Positions 19,534-28,498 of a stretch of 57,881 nucleotides of DNA are shown piece by piece. The notes under the pieces were generated by a model, which searched no databases, was not told the origin of the DNA, and was given only the letters and a program-made list of their open reading frames with translations. The position numbers were made by a program, and so were the translations under genes. Position 1 is the stretch's first letter. Every line of letters starts with the position of its first letter. The DNA is from Pseudomonadota bacterium (GTDB lineage: Bacteria > Pseudomonadota > Gammaproteobacteria > Berkiellales > Berkiellaceae): NCBI GenBank assembly GCA_018242045.1, contig JAFECR010000029.1, positions 29,371 through 87,251 on the forward strand, in the 5' to 3' direction.

Positions 19534-19551
19534 GCCGCGATAAATCGCGGC
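19534..19551. promoter_or_regulatory. Short perfect palindrome in the 5' region of the ALDH3 gene
   Basis: GCCGCGAT and ATCGCGGC arms with a two-base loop, 22 bases upstream of the chosen start. On the plus strand it is followed by ATGTCGTTTTTT, so it could also stop transcription from the left. The role is uncertain. Confidence 0.4.
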
Positions 19552-19584
19552 ATGTCGTTTTTTAATCAAATCTCATAGTATAGT

Positions 19585-20025
19585 TTAGTTCTGTTTTTGT
19601 GCATCAGGTTTTGTAGGATGAGAAGGGCGGCATGCCAATTCTTTTTTGTCATGAGGCGGTGTTAAACAGGTGCCATTGATTGTATTATTATCAGGCGCAT
19701 TGAAAGAGCAGCTGTCTCCTTCTTTCTTATTTTGACAGGCATCGATTGCAATTTTAGGTGGTTTGGGAATGCAAACTAAGCTACCATTTCTAGGTAACGT
19801 ATGACAGGTTCCTTCATGTTCTTTGCCTCTTGGCCCAGTGAAGGCGCAACTATCGCCGTCAGCTTTAGACTTGCAAGCATCAATGATTTGTTGTGGCGGA
19901 CCTGCTTTGTCTTTATCAGCAGGTGCTGCATTGTCTGATATTTCATTTGCGTAAGCACTTATATAAAATACAGTAACAAATAAGGTTAATAAGATCCGCA
20001 TCATTGTTTTCTCACTTATCATCAA
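19585..20025 (-). CDS. Secreted Cys-rich protein with two tandem repeats
   Basis: A 146-residue protein of unknown function. A signal peptide (MMRILLTLFVTVFYISAYA) leads to two copies of a motif of about 40 residues, each with Cys spaced as IDAC-x6-GDSC-x(11-13)-GTC-x(8-9)-C. Copy one is IIDACKSKADGDSCAFTG...GTCHTLPRNGSLVC, copy two AIDACQNKKEGDSCSFNA...GTCLTPPHDKKELAC. The four Cys per repeat suggest two disulfides in the periplasm or outside the cell. The C-terminal tail is Pro/Lys-rich. It is divergent from the DUF885 gene. No enzyme motif is seen. Confidence 0.75.
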   Translation of the reverse strand: MMISEKTMMRILLTLFVTVFYISAYANEISDNAAPADKDKAGPPQQIIDACKSKADGDSCAFTGPRGKEHEGTCHTLPRNGSLVCIPKPPKIAIDACQNKKEGDSCSFNAPDNNTINGTCLTPPHDKKELACRPSHPTKPDAQKQN

Positions 20026-20115
20026 TCTAGGAAAAGTCCTCAGATTTTTATCGGCGAAATTAAGCAGTGCTTTAACAAAAGTCTATTTTCTGACTTTTAA
20101 AAAAATGGATGTGAT

Positions 20116-21882
20116 ATGTTTAAATTATCAGATTATTTTAGCATCATAGGTTATCTCATTTTAATTTTTTTGGCCCAAGGCGTCAGTGCTCATATGAATT
20201 CTGCATCACAAAGCAAAGCGAAATTATCCGAAATTGCATCTCAGTACGAAAAAGCTTTTTTCGAGCGAAACCCAGAGCTTGCGCTTTTTTGGGGTAGGAA
20301 TGATGCTGCCTTGGATAGGTTTATTGATAAAAGCCAAAAAGCAATAGCTGCTTGGCAACGAAAGGAAGACAATTTTCTAAAAGAACTCAATGCAATTGCT
20401 GTTGCAGATCTTTGGGGAACCCCTGAATTTCATACTTATCAATTATTAAAGCAGACATTAGAAAATGAACAAGCTATTCGGATCTGTAGAGATGATCTTT
20501 GGGCCGTGAACCCTTTATGGGGTTGGCATATCATGGCAGGCATTATGGCAGAAAAGCAACCGGTAGGCACGCCAGAAAACCGTCTTTTAGCAATAGCAAG
20601 ATGGCAGACTTTAGGAAAATTGGTAGATGATGAAATTACGAATCTTAAATTGGGAGTAAAAGAGGGTTATTGTGCCCCTAAACCTGTGGTAGAACGTGTT
20701 ATTAAACAACTTGCGCTTATCAAAAATTTACCGATTGAAGATTCTCCTTTTTTTGAATTTGCAAAACGTGATGGTGATATTGAATTTAAAAAACAAATTG
20801 CCCTTATCATTGAACAAACGATTAATCCAGCTTTGGTTCGTTATGCTGCCTATTTACAAAATGAATATTTACCAGTAGCTAGAACTAAAGTAGGTGTTTC
20901 TGCATTGCATAATGGAGAGCAATGCTATAAAGCTAAGATCCTTAAAGAAACCACTTTATCGATTCATCCCGATTCAATTTTTGAATTTGGTAAAGCGCAT
21001 ATGCAGCAACTTGAAAGAGAAGTTGCTATCATAGGCCAGCGGAAGTATGGCATAAAAGCAATGTCTGATGTTTTTAAAGAGGCTAAAAAGCAATCGTTAA
21101 ACTTTTTTAAAAGCGAACAAGATATTATCGATTATAATCAAGCAGCACTTATCAAAGCCAATGCAAAAATAGAAACATGGTTCGATTTCGTTCCTAAAGC
21201 ACAAGGGATTATAAAACCTTACCCGTTGCATCGCGCTCAAACGGGAGCAGCAGGGGAGTATCATCCGCCAAGTGAAGATGGCCAAAGGCCTGGCATTTTC
21301 TACATCAACACCTATCAACCTCAAATGAAAAGTCGCATTGATCAAGAGGCAACTTTATTTCATGAATTAGTTCCAGGGCATCATTATCAAATTGCACGCC
21401 AACTTGAAAATTCACACCATTTAAATATAGATAAATATTTATGGAATGCCGGTTTTGGCGAAGGCTGGGCTTTGTATTCAGAGCGCTTAGCAGATGAAAT
21501 GGGTTTGTATCATGATGATGTTTCTCGTTTAGGGATGCTTTCGAATGAAGCTTTAAGAACGGCACGTTTAGTGGTTGATCCCGGATTGCATATGCAAAAC
21601 TGGAGTAGGCAACAGGCGATAGATTATCTTAAACAACACACGGCAATGGAAGAACACATCATTGAAGCTGAAGTTGATAGGTATATTATGATGCCAGGAC
21701 AAGCAACTTCTTATATGTTAGGTAAACGTGAGATTGATAATTTAAGGACATTAGCCAAATCAAGATTGGCCGATAAATTTGATATTCGACAGTTTCATAA
21801 TCAAGTGTTAAAAAATGGTACAGTGACATTGCCTATGCTTCGCTCTCAGATTGAAGCATGGCTCAAAGTCGCTAGCCCCTAA
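20116..21882 (+). CDS. DUF885 family metallopeptidase-like protein
   Basis: A 588-residue exported protein with a signal peptide of about 25 residues (IIGYLILIFLAQGVSA). DUF885 proteins resemble M32/M2-like zinc peptidases. The zinc motif is HELVPGHH at 416-423, followed about 35 residues later by GFGEGWALYSERLADEMG, which supplies the glutamate ligand, and near the end MPGQATSYMLGKREI. All are intact, so a periplasmic zinc peptidase is likely, with unknown substrates. Start ATG at 20116. Its stop overlaps the stop of the convergent ankyrin gene by four bases. Confidence 0.85.
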   Translation: MFKLSDYFSIIGYLILIFLAQGVSAHMNSASQSKAKLSEIASQYEKAFFERNPELALFWGRNDAALDRFIDKSQKAIAAWQRKEDNFLKELNAIAVADLWGTPEFHTYQLLKQTLENEQAIRICRDDLWAVNPLWGWHIMAGIMAEKQPVGTPENRLLAIARWQTLGKLVDDEITNLKLGVKEGYCAPKPVVERVIKQLALIKNLPIEDSPFFEFAKRDGDIEFKKQIALIIEQTINPALVRYAAYLQNEYLPVARTKVGVSALHNGEQCYKAKILKETTLSIHPDSIFEFGKAHMQQLEREVAIIGQRKYGIKAMSDVFKEAKKQSLNFFKSEQDIIDYNQAALIKANAKIETWFDFVPKAQGIIKPYPLHRAQTGAAGEYHPPSEDGQRPGIFYINTYQPQMKSRIDQEATLFHELVPGHHYQIARQLENSHHLNIDKYLWNAGFGEGWALYSERLADEMGLYHDDVSRLGMLSNEALRTARLVVDPGLHMQNWSRQQAIDYLKQHTAMEEHIIEAEVDRYIMMPGQATSYMLGKREIDNLRTLAKSRLADKFDIRQFHNQVLKNGTVTLPMLRSQIEAWLKVASP

Positions 21883-21909
21883 TTGCTTAGTTTTTTTCTA
21901 GGGGTTAGC
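21871..21909. terminator. Imperfect inverted repeat at the shared 3' ends
   Basis: GCTAGCCCCTA (21871-21881) and TAGGGGTTAGC (21899-21909) pair with one mismatch, across the convergent, four-base-overlapping stop codons. A run of seven T lies in the loop, with a mini-stem CTAA/TTAG just before it on the plus strand. It may serve as a terminator, though the form is not standard. Confidence 0.4.
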
Positions 21910-24203
21910 AACAGAACATCATTCATAATGCTATGATTTTGTTCTTTTGCCGACAATCCTGCGTAGTAATCTCTAAAATAGCAAATGGCATTTCGATTAA
22001 TGCAGCTTTGTTTTTGCGCTTCATAATAATCACAGGCAAGAATCCCTGTTTTAAAAGCGTCAATGCTATTGGGCGCTAAAGCTTTAATTTGCTCCTCATC
22101 TTTGCGCGCGTAGGATTGTAATGCCGTATTTTTAATATGTTCTCTTCCAATAACAGCCATTAGGAACAGGGTGGTTGAAATAAAACTCAAACTGGTTAAA
22201 GGTACCTGCGCGTTTAAGAGCAAGCCTATGGAAATTAAACAGATTGCTACTAAGGCCTTAACCGCTATTTGCTTGGGATTTGTTTGCTTTAGGTGTTTTA
22301 CTTGATAATGGATTGTATCCATAATCGCATTATTTTTAAAATACGTTTGTAAAGGACTTTCTTTTGCAGAGTATGTTGTTAAGGAGGTTGAATTAAATGA
22401 GTTGTTTGCTAGGCCATCGATTTGCAAGTTGGCTATTTTAGCGTCTTCTTGCTGACGGAAGATTTCGGTATTGCCAATCAGCCAGCGATATTTTAAAAAA
22501 TATTTTTTCAAATCGTAACCCGATTTAGCTTCAAATTTATGATTATGATTATCGTAAATATTATAAAGATGTGATTTTAAGGCCATTGAGAAATTATCTA
22601 ATTCAGCGGATTTATGGTGAAATAAGTTTTGTCCCGAAGTATTTTTTTCAAGCTGCATGGCGCAGATCATTTTTGCATGTTGAGCAAGCCCTGCAAAAAC
22701 ACTGGTTTGATTTTTTTCCCACATTTTACACAGTTGATTGATAATTTCCAAAGTATATAATGCACAATTTTGATCAGAATTATATGTTTGCGCATCTATG
22801 CTAACATTAAAAAATGGTGCAGGCTTTACGTAGCTATATCCACGGTTAAATAAACCTAAAGCTGTCCCATATTTAAAATCATTATTGGATGTGTTAATAT
22901 AAAAATGCCCAATAGGTTTTTTCAAAGTGGTGTCAATAATTGTCAGCAAAGGATAAATATGGCCGTCTTTAGTGATTGTGCTTAAAATATAAGCAAAACC
23001 CTGTTGATCAGCTCTTAAACTGAAATCCCTTGAAAACTCAAGTAGCTCTGAGAGGCAATTATGCAAATCTTTCACACAGTGAATATACAGCTTGGTTAAC
23101 CTATTGCAAAAAGTAAAATTACCTGACAATTCCTTTAAAGTACTCAATGTTGTCTCTTGAAATGTCCCATCATCATAAAATTCACTTGCTTTAACTGAAG
23201 CATCACATGGTGAGTAACGATAGGGAATAAATTTTTTAGTGTTGGACAGGGCGCTATATAATGCGATTTCATTTTGACAAAGCATGCTTAGAAGTGTACC
23301 TTCCAATGCAAAATCCGAACGCCTTAAATAATCAGTTGCTTTTAATTCCCAAAAAGCAGGTTGGCTTAATGATATTTTTCCAGCAAGTGAGCTTGGGATT
23401 CGATCTTTAAATGTTGTAAAGGCATTTTCGGTAGGCCAGAATATTGTATCAAATGATAAATTGGCCGCTTTTAGAAATTCAATGCTTGCTAATTCAAAGT
23501 CGGTTGCTGTGGAATTGGGATATTTTTGATTAAGCGTTTTTACTATCTTGGCAAGATGTTTTCTATATTCTAACAATCCTTGCACTGTCTCTTTATCGCG
23601 ATTAGGAATATTGAGATCGGCATGATATTTAAGCAATGTTTGTGCCATTGACCAGTTTGAGGCGTTGATTGCCTCATGCAATGCTGTATTTCCTTGATCG
23701 TTTTGCGCATTGATGGTAGAAGACGTCAAAATAAAATTTTTAATTTTACTAAATGCGTTATTAAAGCGTGGATTAGCTGCAAAATAATGAAGTAAGGTGC
23801 TATTTGAAGATAATGTAGCGACGCACTGGTTTTTAAGAGCACTAAGCAGGGTTATGCTCTCAATTTTTTTGTTGCTTAGGCCCTGAACAAGATAATCACC
23901 ATAAATGCTATCATTTATCAGCATTAAGGTGATGCTACGTTCTCCGATGAAAACTTCAGGCAATTCTAACCATTTTTTTGCTAACTCATGTTCTTGATAC
24001 ATTATTGCTAAATCAAGAATGTTAAATCCGGCTATACCTTGACAGATATCTTGACAAACATTTTGCTGGAAAAATTGAGTGCTTATTTGCTGTTTGAGCA
24101 CATCAGCAAACAATTCTTGAAATAATAAAGGTCTAAAAGGCACAGCCTCATTGACAAATCCTCTTCGTGTATATGCAATAAAATGCTGATGCTTCAACCT
24201 CAT
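21879..24203 (-). CDS. Large ankyrin-repeat protein, candidate host-directed effector
   Basis: A 774-residue protein. Ankyrin-like repeats lie at about 150-215 (NAQNDQGNTALHEAINASNWSMAQTLLKYHADLNIPNRDKETV). The middle (about 350-500) is a separate globular domain. It holds H415 in GHIYPLLTIID and DAQTYNSDQNCALYTLEII with Q472 and C480, an arrangement reminiscent of CE-clan (Ulp1/YopJ-like) cysteine proteases or acetyltransferases. Near the C terminus (about 655-700) are two adjacent hydrophobic segments (VKALVAICLISIGLLL and LTSLSFISTTLFLMAVIG), probably a membrane hairpin. No signal peptide; AAAGG seven bases upstream of the ATG. Ankyrin plus membrane hairpin is common in Legionellales type IV effectors. 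The enzyme idea is only motif-based. Confidence 0.75.
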   Translation of the reverse strand: MRLKHQHFIAYTRRGFVNEAVPFRPLLFQELFADVLKQQISTQFFQQNVCQDICQGIAGFNILDLAIMYQEHELAKKWLELPEVFIGERSITLMLINDSIYGDYLVQGLSNKKIESITLLSALKNQCVATLSSNSTLLHYFAANPRFNNAFSKIKNFILTSSTINAQNDQGNTALHEAINASNWSMAQTLLKYHADLNIPNRDKETVQGLLEYRKHLAKIVKTLNQKYPNSTATDFELASIEFLKAANLSFDTIFWPTENAFTTFKDRIPSSLAGKISLSQPAFWELKATDYLRRSDFALEGTLLSMLCQNEIALYSALSNTKKFIPYRYSPCDASVKASEFYDDGTFQETTLSTLKELSGNFTFCNRLTKLYIHCVKDLHNCLSELLEFSRDFSLRADQQGFAYILSTITKDGHIYPLLTIIDTTLKKPIGHFYINTSNNDFKYGTALGLFNRGYSYVKPAPFFNVSIDAQTYNSDQNCALYTLEIINQLCKMWEKNQTSVFAGLAQHAKMICAMQLEKNTSGQNLFHHKSAELDNFSMALKSHLYNIYDNHNHKFEAKSGYDLKKYFLKYRWLIGNTEIFRQQEDAKIANLQIDGLANNSFNSTSLTTYSAKESPLQTYFKNNAIMDTIHYQVKHLKQTNPKQIAVKALVAICLISIGLLLNAQVPLTSLSFISTTLFLMAVIGREHIKNTALQSYARKDEEQIKALAPNSIDAFKTGILACDYYEAQKQSCINRNAICYFRDYYAGLSAKEQNHSIMNDVLLLTPRKKLSN

Positions 24204-24347
24204 ATATTAACCTTTCAGGAACAAAAACTAAGATTATATAGTTTTCTGCCTTTCATTCAATGATATTCGTCGTTCTGTTGCTCAAGTATATCGTTGGCTT
24301 TTTTTATGTTAAAGTGGCAAATTTAAAGCAAAATAGATGATTTAGAA

Positions 24348-25091
24348 ATGACAAAATTAAGCGTTAATGTTAATAAACTGGCCACTTTAAGAAATGCGCG
24401 TGGTAAAAATAACCCTGACGTTCTAGAACAAACCTTAGCCATTATAAATTATGGCGCTCATGGTATTACGGTTCACCCGCGACCTGATGGACGTCATATA
24501 CGACATGAGGATGTTTATGCTATTGCAAACAGCATTAATGTCGAATTTAATATAGAAGGATATCCTGATAAAGCTTTTTTAACATTGGTTAAAGAAATCC
24601 GACCTGCCCAATGTACATTGGTACCTGATCCGCCAGAGGTGTTAACTTCTAATGCAGGTTGGTCAATTAGAGATAATTACCAATTCTTACGCGATATTGT
24701 TACTGAGTTGCATGACAGCGATATTCGAACTTCTTTATTTATTGATCCCATGAGTATTTCACCTGTTGATCTATCTTTGTTATCCGAAACACAAACGGAT
24801 AGGGTAGAACTTTACACTGAAGCCTATGCAGAAAGCTTTGGTACAAATAATGCCTTACCCATATTGAAGCAGTTTCAGCAAGTTGCTACGGTGGTTAATC
24901 AAATGGGAATAGCCTTAAATGCAGGCCATGATTTAAATTTACAAAATTTAAATCCCTTTCTTAGAGCAATACCTAACATTCAAGAAGTTTCCATTGGACA
25001 TGCGCTTATCTGTGATGCTTTAAATTTTGGCTTAAAGGAAACGATTACCAAATATTTAAATTGTTTGAAACTTTGCCATTCTCCTAGTTAA
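24348..25091 (+). CDS. pdxJ: Pyridoxine 5'-phosphate synthase
   Basis: A 247-residue PdxJ, which condenses 1-deoxyxylulose 5-phosphate with 3-amino-2-oxopropyl phosphate to form pyridoxine 5'-phosphate in de novo vitamin B6 synthesis. Hallmarks are LSVNVNKLATLRNARG, GAHGITVHPRPDGRHI, FNIEGYPD, CTLVPDPPEVLTSNAGW, RVELYTEAYAE and LNAGHDLNLQNL. All are intact and the length is normal. It is monocistronic, and its stop overlaps the convergent diguanylate cyclase gene by four bases. Confidence 0.95.
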   Translation: MTKLSVNVNKLATLRNARGKNNPDVLEQTLAIINYGAHGITVHPRPDGRHIRHEDVYAIANSINVEFNIEGYPDKAFLTLVKEIRPAQCTLVPDPPEVLTSNAGWSIRDNYQFLRDIVTELHDSDIRTSLFIDPMSISPVDLSLLSETQTDRVELYTEAYAESFGTNNALPILKQFQQVATVVNQMGIALNAGHDLNLQNLNPFLRAIPNIQEVSIGHALICDALNFGLKETITKYLNCLKLCHSPS

Positions 25092-26803
25092 GAGGCAGCA
25101 ATGACGCGATCGCGCCCTTCATTTTTTGCAGCATATAAAGCGACATCAGCTAATTTTATGAGTTCTTCTGGGTTGATGCTATGTTTAGGCGCTTCTGCAA
25201 CTCCAACCGAAATCGTAATAGAAGGTAATGAATTTCCTTCATAATATATTTTCTTTTTCTTAAGCGTCGCACTAAATTCATTTAATCTTATTAAAGCGGA
25301 TTCTGTGTCAGCATCCCCTAAAATCACAATAAATTCTTCGCCACCAAAACGACACACAATGTCACTTCCTCTAAAATTCTCTTTGAGTAAATCAGCAACC
25401 AGTTTTAAAACAGCATCTCCAGCTTTATGGCCGCAGGTATCATTAAAATTTTTGAAATGATCCAAATCGAGTATAGCGATGCACAAGGTGCTTGAATTTC
25501 TTAACACTCTTTGTAATTCTCTGGGAAGAATTTCATTTAAATATCTTCGATTAAACAACCCAGTTAGGGGATCGTGGGTTGCTTGTTCTTTTAAAGCTTC
25601 ATGTAATCTAATATTGGATATGCCTAATTTGATTGCGCCACTGAATGCTATCATCATTTTTTCATGATAAGAATCGATGGTACTACCTGCCGGAACATTA
25701 AAATTTAACATCCCAAGCACTTCGCTTTGTACAATTAAGGGAATACAAAGATATTTGCCGGTTGGCGCTGATTTAAAATGATGGCAAATTAAATTTTTCT
25801 TAGGATCTTCTACTACATGAACGTTACCACTTCTTAATGCCCAACAGTCGGTGGGGAAAAATTCTTCGCTTAACAAGTGTTCTTCATTCCAATCCCAATC
25901 CCCAGCAACATGAAGTTTATCTGTGTTTTTATTAAGAATGGCTAAGCCACCATCCACTTGAATAAATAATTTTTGAGCTGCTTGACAAATAATGGTATAA
26001 GCTTCACTTGAATTTTGGCAAAGCTGTAATACTTGATTCATTTCATTGATGGTTAACATTTCTTGTTCGCGAATTTTTAAAGATTTATTGGTCCTAATTA
26101 AATTGATGTGTTTTAAGGATAAATCTTTTAGCAAACTTTTATTTTGATAGAAAAGCTGTTGAGAATGTGTAAATAAGCGGTTACTGCGATAGGATGAGAC
26201 AATCATAAAGATTAAATATAACCCAATGGCAATACTAAGCATTACATATTCACTTCCCGGACGCATGATTAGCCAAACGCAAAGTGGCACAATGATTAAT
26301 ATTAAAAAAAAGAGGCTGGCAGCCAAATGTGCGTTTAAAGTTTGTACACCACCTGCGGAAATCCCGGCTAAGACGACAATGATGACCATTTGCGCCTTTA
26401 AATCATGATGCGGGATTAAGATTGAGCCGGCGACCCCCCAAAGCAATGCTGCTAGGGACGTCCCTAAAATGAAAAGATACAAGTGCATTTTTTTATGCTG
26501 CGGCCTGTGCAAGTATAAGGGCAGTAAAGCAAGCCGAAAAATGCTAACTACGATAACAGCGACATACCATATCCATATCAAAGGAGAAGCGTAAGGTTGA
26601 ATTAAGGAGATAAAGATAATGGTACCGCAAATTAATGATGCGACGATGGTTGGAAAAAAATTATTATGGAGTATTTCGATTTGATTTGAAATCAATTCAT
26701 CCCGAATATCTTTTTCATTGAAGATGGATTCCGTTTTAGGAATTTCAAGTTCGGGATAGATGTCTTCTTCTTCAGGTGTTTTATTTTCAGAGGCGTTTAA
26801 CAT
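25088..26803 (-). CDS. Membrane diguanylate cyclase (6 TM-GAF-GGEEF)
   Basis: A 571-residue sensor. About six membrane helices fill 50-205, forming a MASE-like input domain. A short coiled linker follows, then a GAF domain (about 245-400, including GKYLCIPLIVQSEVLGMLNF), then a GGDEF domain. The catalytic loop is GGEEF at 487-491 in RFGGEEFIVIL, so it is predicted to make cyclic di-GMP. The inhibitory I-site RGSD at 478-481 lies five residues before it, so product feedback is expected. DPLTGLFNRRYL marks the domain start. No EAL domain. The input signal is unknown. Confidence 0.92.
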   Translation of the reverse strand: MLNASENKTPEEEDIYPELEIPKTESIFNEKDIRDELISNQIEILHNNFFPTIVASLICGTIIFISLIQPYASPLIWIWYVAVIVVSIFRLALLPLYLHRPQHKKMHLYLFILGTSLAALLWGVAGSILIPHHDLKAQMVIIVVLAGISAGGVQTLNAHLAASLFFLILIIVPLCVWLIMRPGSEYVMLSIAIGLYLIFMIVSSYRSNRLFTHSQQLFYQNKSLLKDLSLKHINLIRTNKSLKIREQEMLTINEMNQVLQLCQNSSEAYTIICQAAQKLFIQVDGGLAILNKNTDKLHVAGDWDWNEEHLLSEEFFPTDCWALRSGNVHVVEDPKKNLICHHFKSAPTGKYLCIPLIVQSEVLGMLNFNVPAGSTIDSYHEKMMIAFSGAIKLGISNIRLHEALKEQATHDPLTGLFNRRYLNEILPRELQRVLRNSSTLCIAILDLDHFKNFNDTCGHKAGDAVLKLVADLLKENFRGSDIVCRFGGEEFIVILGDADTESALIRLNEFSATLKKKKIYYEGNSLPSITISVGVAEAPKHSINPEELIKLADVALYAAKNEGRDRVIAAS

Positions 26804-26861
26804 TCATAATGCCTCAAACAGCGTATGTTAGTTGGTAACTATGAAGTATAGTCTGTTTAAT

Positions 26862-28037
26862 TCAGAGTTTAAAACGATATATTTTTGAGAAGGCAATAGT
26901 AAAAAAACCATTTCCAGTTACATTTGTTGCTGTGCCAAAGGGGTCAAATATCATATAGATGGCTGTGATTAATCCAATCATTTCGCTTGAGAAATGCAAA
27001 TAGGTTTCTAGTAAAGGCGTTACAACAATAATTGCTCCGCCAGGAACCGCAGCGACTGCAAATTTAGCTAACGCATAAAATAAACCAAATTCTGTAAATT
27101 CTTGCAGATTAGGTAAATCATGACCAAAGGCCAGTAGCGTTGTTAATGATAGGATAGTGATACCAATAGCACTACCAATGGTATGGGTATTGATGGTTGC
27201 AGGGATCACCATTTCTGCTATCTCAGGTTTCTTAAGATTCTTTTCCGTACAGAGAATTAATAAGGGCATAGTTGCAGCACTAGATAAAGTACTAAAACCA
27301 GTGATTGTTGCTGGCAATACATTTCTGATGTATGAGAAAAAGGTTTTTGGCTTAAATTTAGCTGCTAACAAATATAAAAGGGTAAGGTAAGATAATTGAG
27401 TGCCAACCACAATAAAGAATACAGGACCGTAAGTTCTTAAAGCAATTTCCAAGAGCTGATCATGCTCAAGTTTAAACACAAATCCCAAAATAAAGAGTGG
27501 TAATAAAGGAATGAACACTTTCTTCAAAAAGAGATTTGCCCATTTATTTAAGGTTTTGGCAAGACGCTGAGCATGGGTGTTTTTGATAAAAGAAAAAAAG
27601 ATCCCAGCGATAAAGCCCGCAATCAAGGCAAATTGATTATCCATTAATTTAGGTAGTTTTAATTGCCATAAGGGTAGCAGGGTTTGCTCTGTGGTAATGG
27701 AATGAGGCACAACATCCAGTTGGCTGAGGGTGAAAGAGCCTACTGTAAAACCAGTGAAAATAGCTGTGCAATTTGATAAAAAAATCATCAATACTAAGCA
27801 GACAATGAATGAGATAACCCCAGATTTAAGATTGAGTAAAGATGAGAATATAAAACTAAAAATGATGATAGGCAGAATAAATAACAGCCCAGATTTAATT
27901 GATAAGCTAATAGAATATAAAAAGGCTTTAATGCTAGTGGGAATATAAGGCCCTATAAAAAGTGGAATGATAAGAATAAGAAATAAAAGTAATGGGAGGC
28001 CAATCTTTTTTAATGCAGCACTAAACGAATTTGCCAT
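26862..28037 (-). CDS. SDF family dicarboxylate/amino acid:cation symporter
   Basis: A 391-residue inner-membrane transporter with about eight hydrophobic helices. The re-entrant serine-rich loop is FSTLSSAATMPL (SSAATMPL 252-259), and the later substrate region has PATINTHTIGSAIGI and FDPFGTATNVTGNGF. These place it in the glutamate/dicarboxylate:sodium or proton symporter family (GltP/DctA/SstT-like). The loop differs from the usual SSxxTLP. Substrate not predictable. The upstream region holds a hairpin followed by T5 at 28087-28109. Confidence 0.87.
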   Translation of the reverse strand: MANSFSAALKKIGLPLLLFLILIIPLFIGPYIPTSIKAFLYSISLSIKSGLLFILPIIIFSFIFSSLLNLKSGVISFIVCLVLMIFLSNCTAIFTGFTVGSFTLSQLDVVPHSITTEQTLLPLWQLKLPKLMDNQFALIAGFIAGIFFSFIKNTHAQRLAKTLNKWANLFLKKVFIPLLPLFILGFVFKLEHDQLLEIALRTYGPVFFIVVGTQLSYLTLLYLLAAKFKPKTFFSYIRNVLPATITGFSTLSSAATMPLLILCTEKNLKKPEIAEMVIPATINTHTIGSAIGITILSLTTLLAFGHDLPNLQEFTEFGLFYALAKFAVAAVPGGAIIVVTPLLETYLHFSSEMIGLITAIYMIFDPFGTATNVTGNGFFTIAFSKIYRFKL

Positions 28038-28498
28038 CTTTAATCACCATTACGTTTACCCCCACAAATTCGTTAGCTTTGAATGCCAGCTTAAATAAGC
28101 TGCCTTTTTCTCGGCATACATATTAACTTAGAGTTATCTTTTAGTGAACAATAAGTTGTAATCTCATAAACTAAAAATACGTTGATTAACTAAGATAATT
28201 ATAGCTTCAACACCAATATAATTATACCATTATCAATGGTTTGGCAAATACCTGCAAACGATTATTCAACACACACAGAAAGAAACCGACCGCTTCTTCT
28301 ACTGCTGAATCAGAAAAATCTAAATTCAAACTGCTTTAAGTATGTACTCGCGCCAAATTGAATGCACTATCAAGTATGGGACAAGTCCCGTATCAAGTAG
28401 GTGACAGGCTTAGGCTGATGCCAAGCACGCGGATCGCCAAACGTGTAGCTTGTACTGGTATGAGTTGTGGAAAGAGTATACTTATAACAGGAGGATTC
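28038..28498. other. 461-bp intergenic region upstream of thrA
   Basis: No convincing gene. On the plus strand a CAGCTTA/TAAGCTG hairpin at 28087-28102 is followed by TTTTT. At 28321-28363 two family A repeat ends lie back to back. At 28376-28393 there is a hairpin with arms TATGGGAC and GTCCCGTA. The ribosome site AGGAGG of thrA is at 28488-28493. A 41-codon frame from ATG 28236 has a run of five Leu codons but no ribosome site. A classic Thr/Ile-rich thr leader was not found. Confidence 0.6.
28321..28363. repeat. Two family A repeat ends, back to back
   Basis: 28321-28343 (TAAATTCAAACTGCTTTAAG...) matches a right terminus, and 28345-28363 (TACTCGCGCCAAATTGAAT) matches a left terminus. It is followed by the core-like ATCAAGTATGGGAC. 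This looks like the junction of two adjacent, partly decayed copies. Confidence 0.55.

Noticed and set aside
19534..19560. Rho-independent terminator on the plus strand
   Set aside because: The stem and T run look suitable, but no plus-strand gene ends upstream; it lies in the leader of the minus-strand ALDH3 gene.
28358..28498. In-frame 47-codon N-terminal extension of thrA
   Set aside because: It runs through family A repeat sequence, has no ribosome site, and the canonical aspartokinase N terminus begins at 28499 right after AGGAGG.
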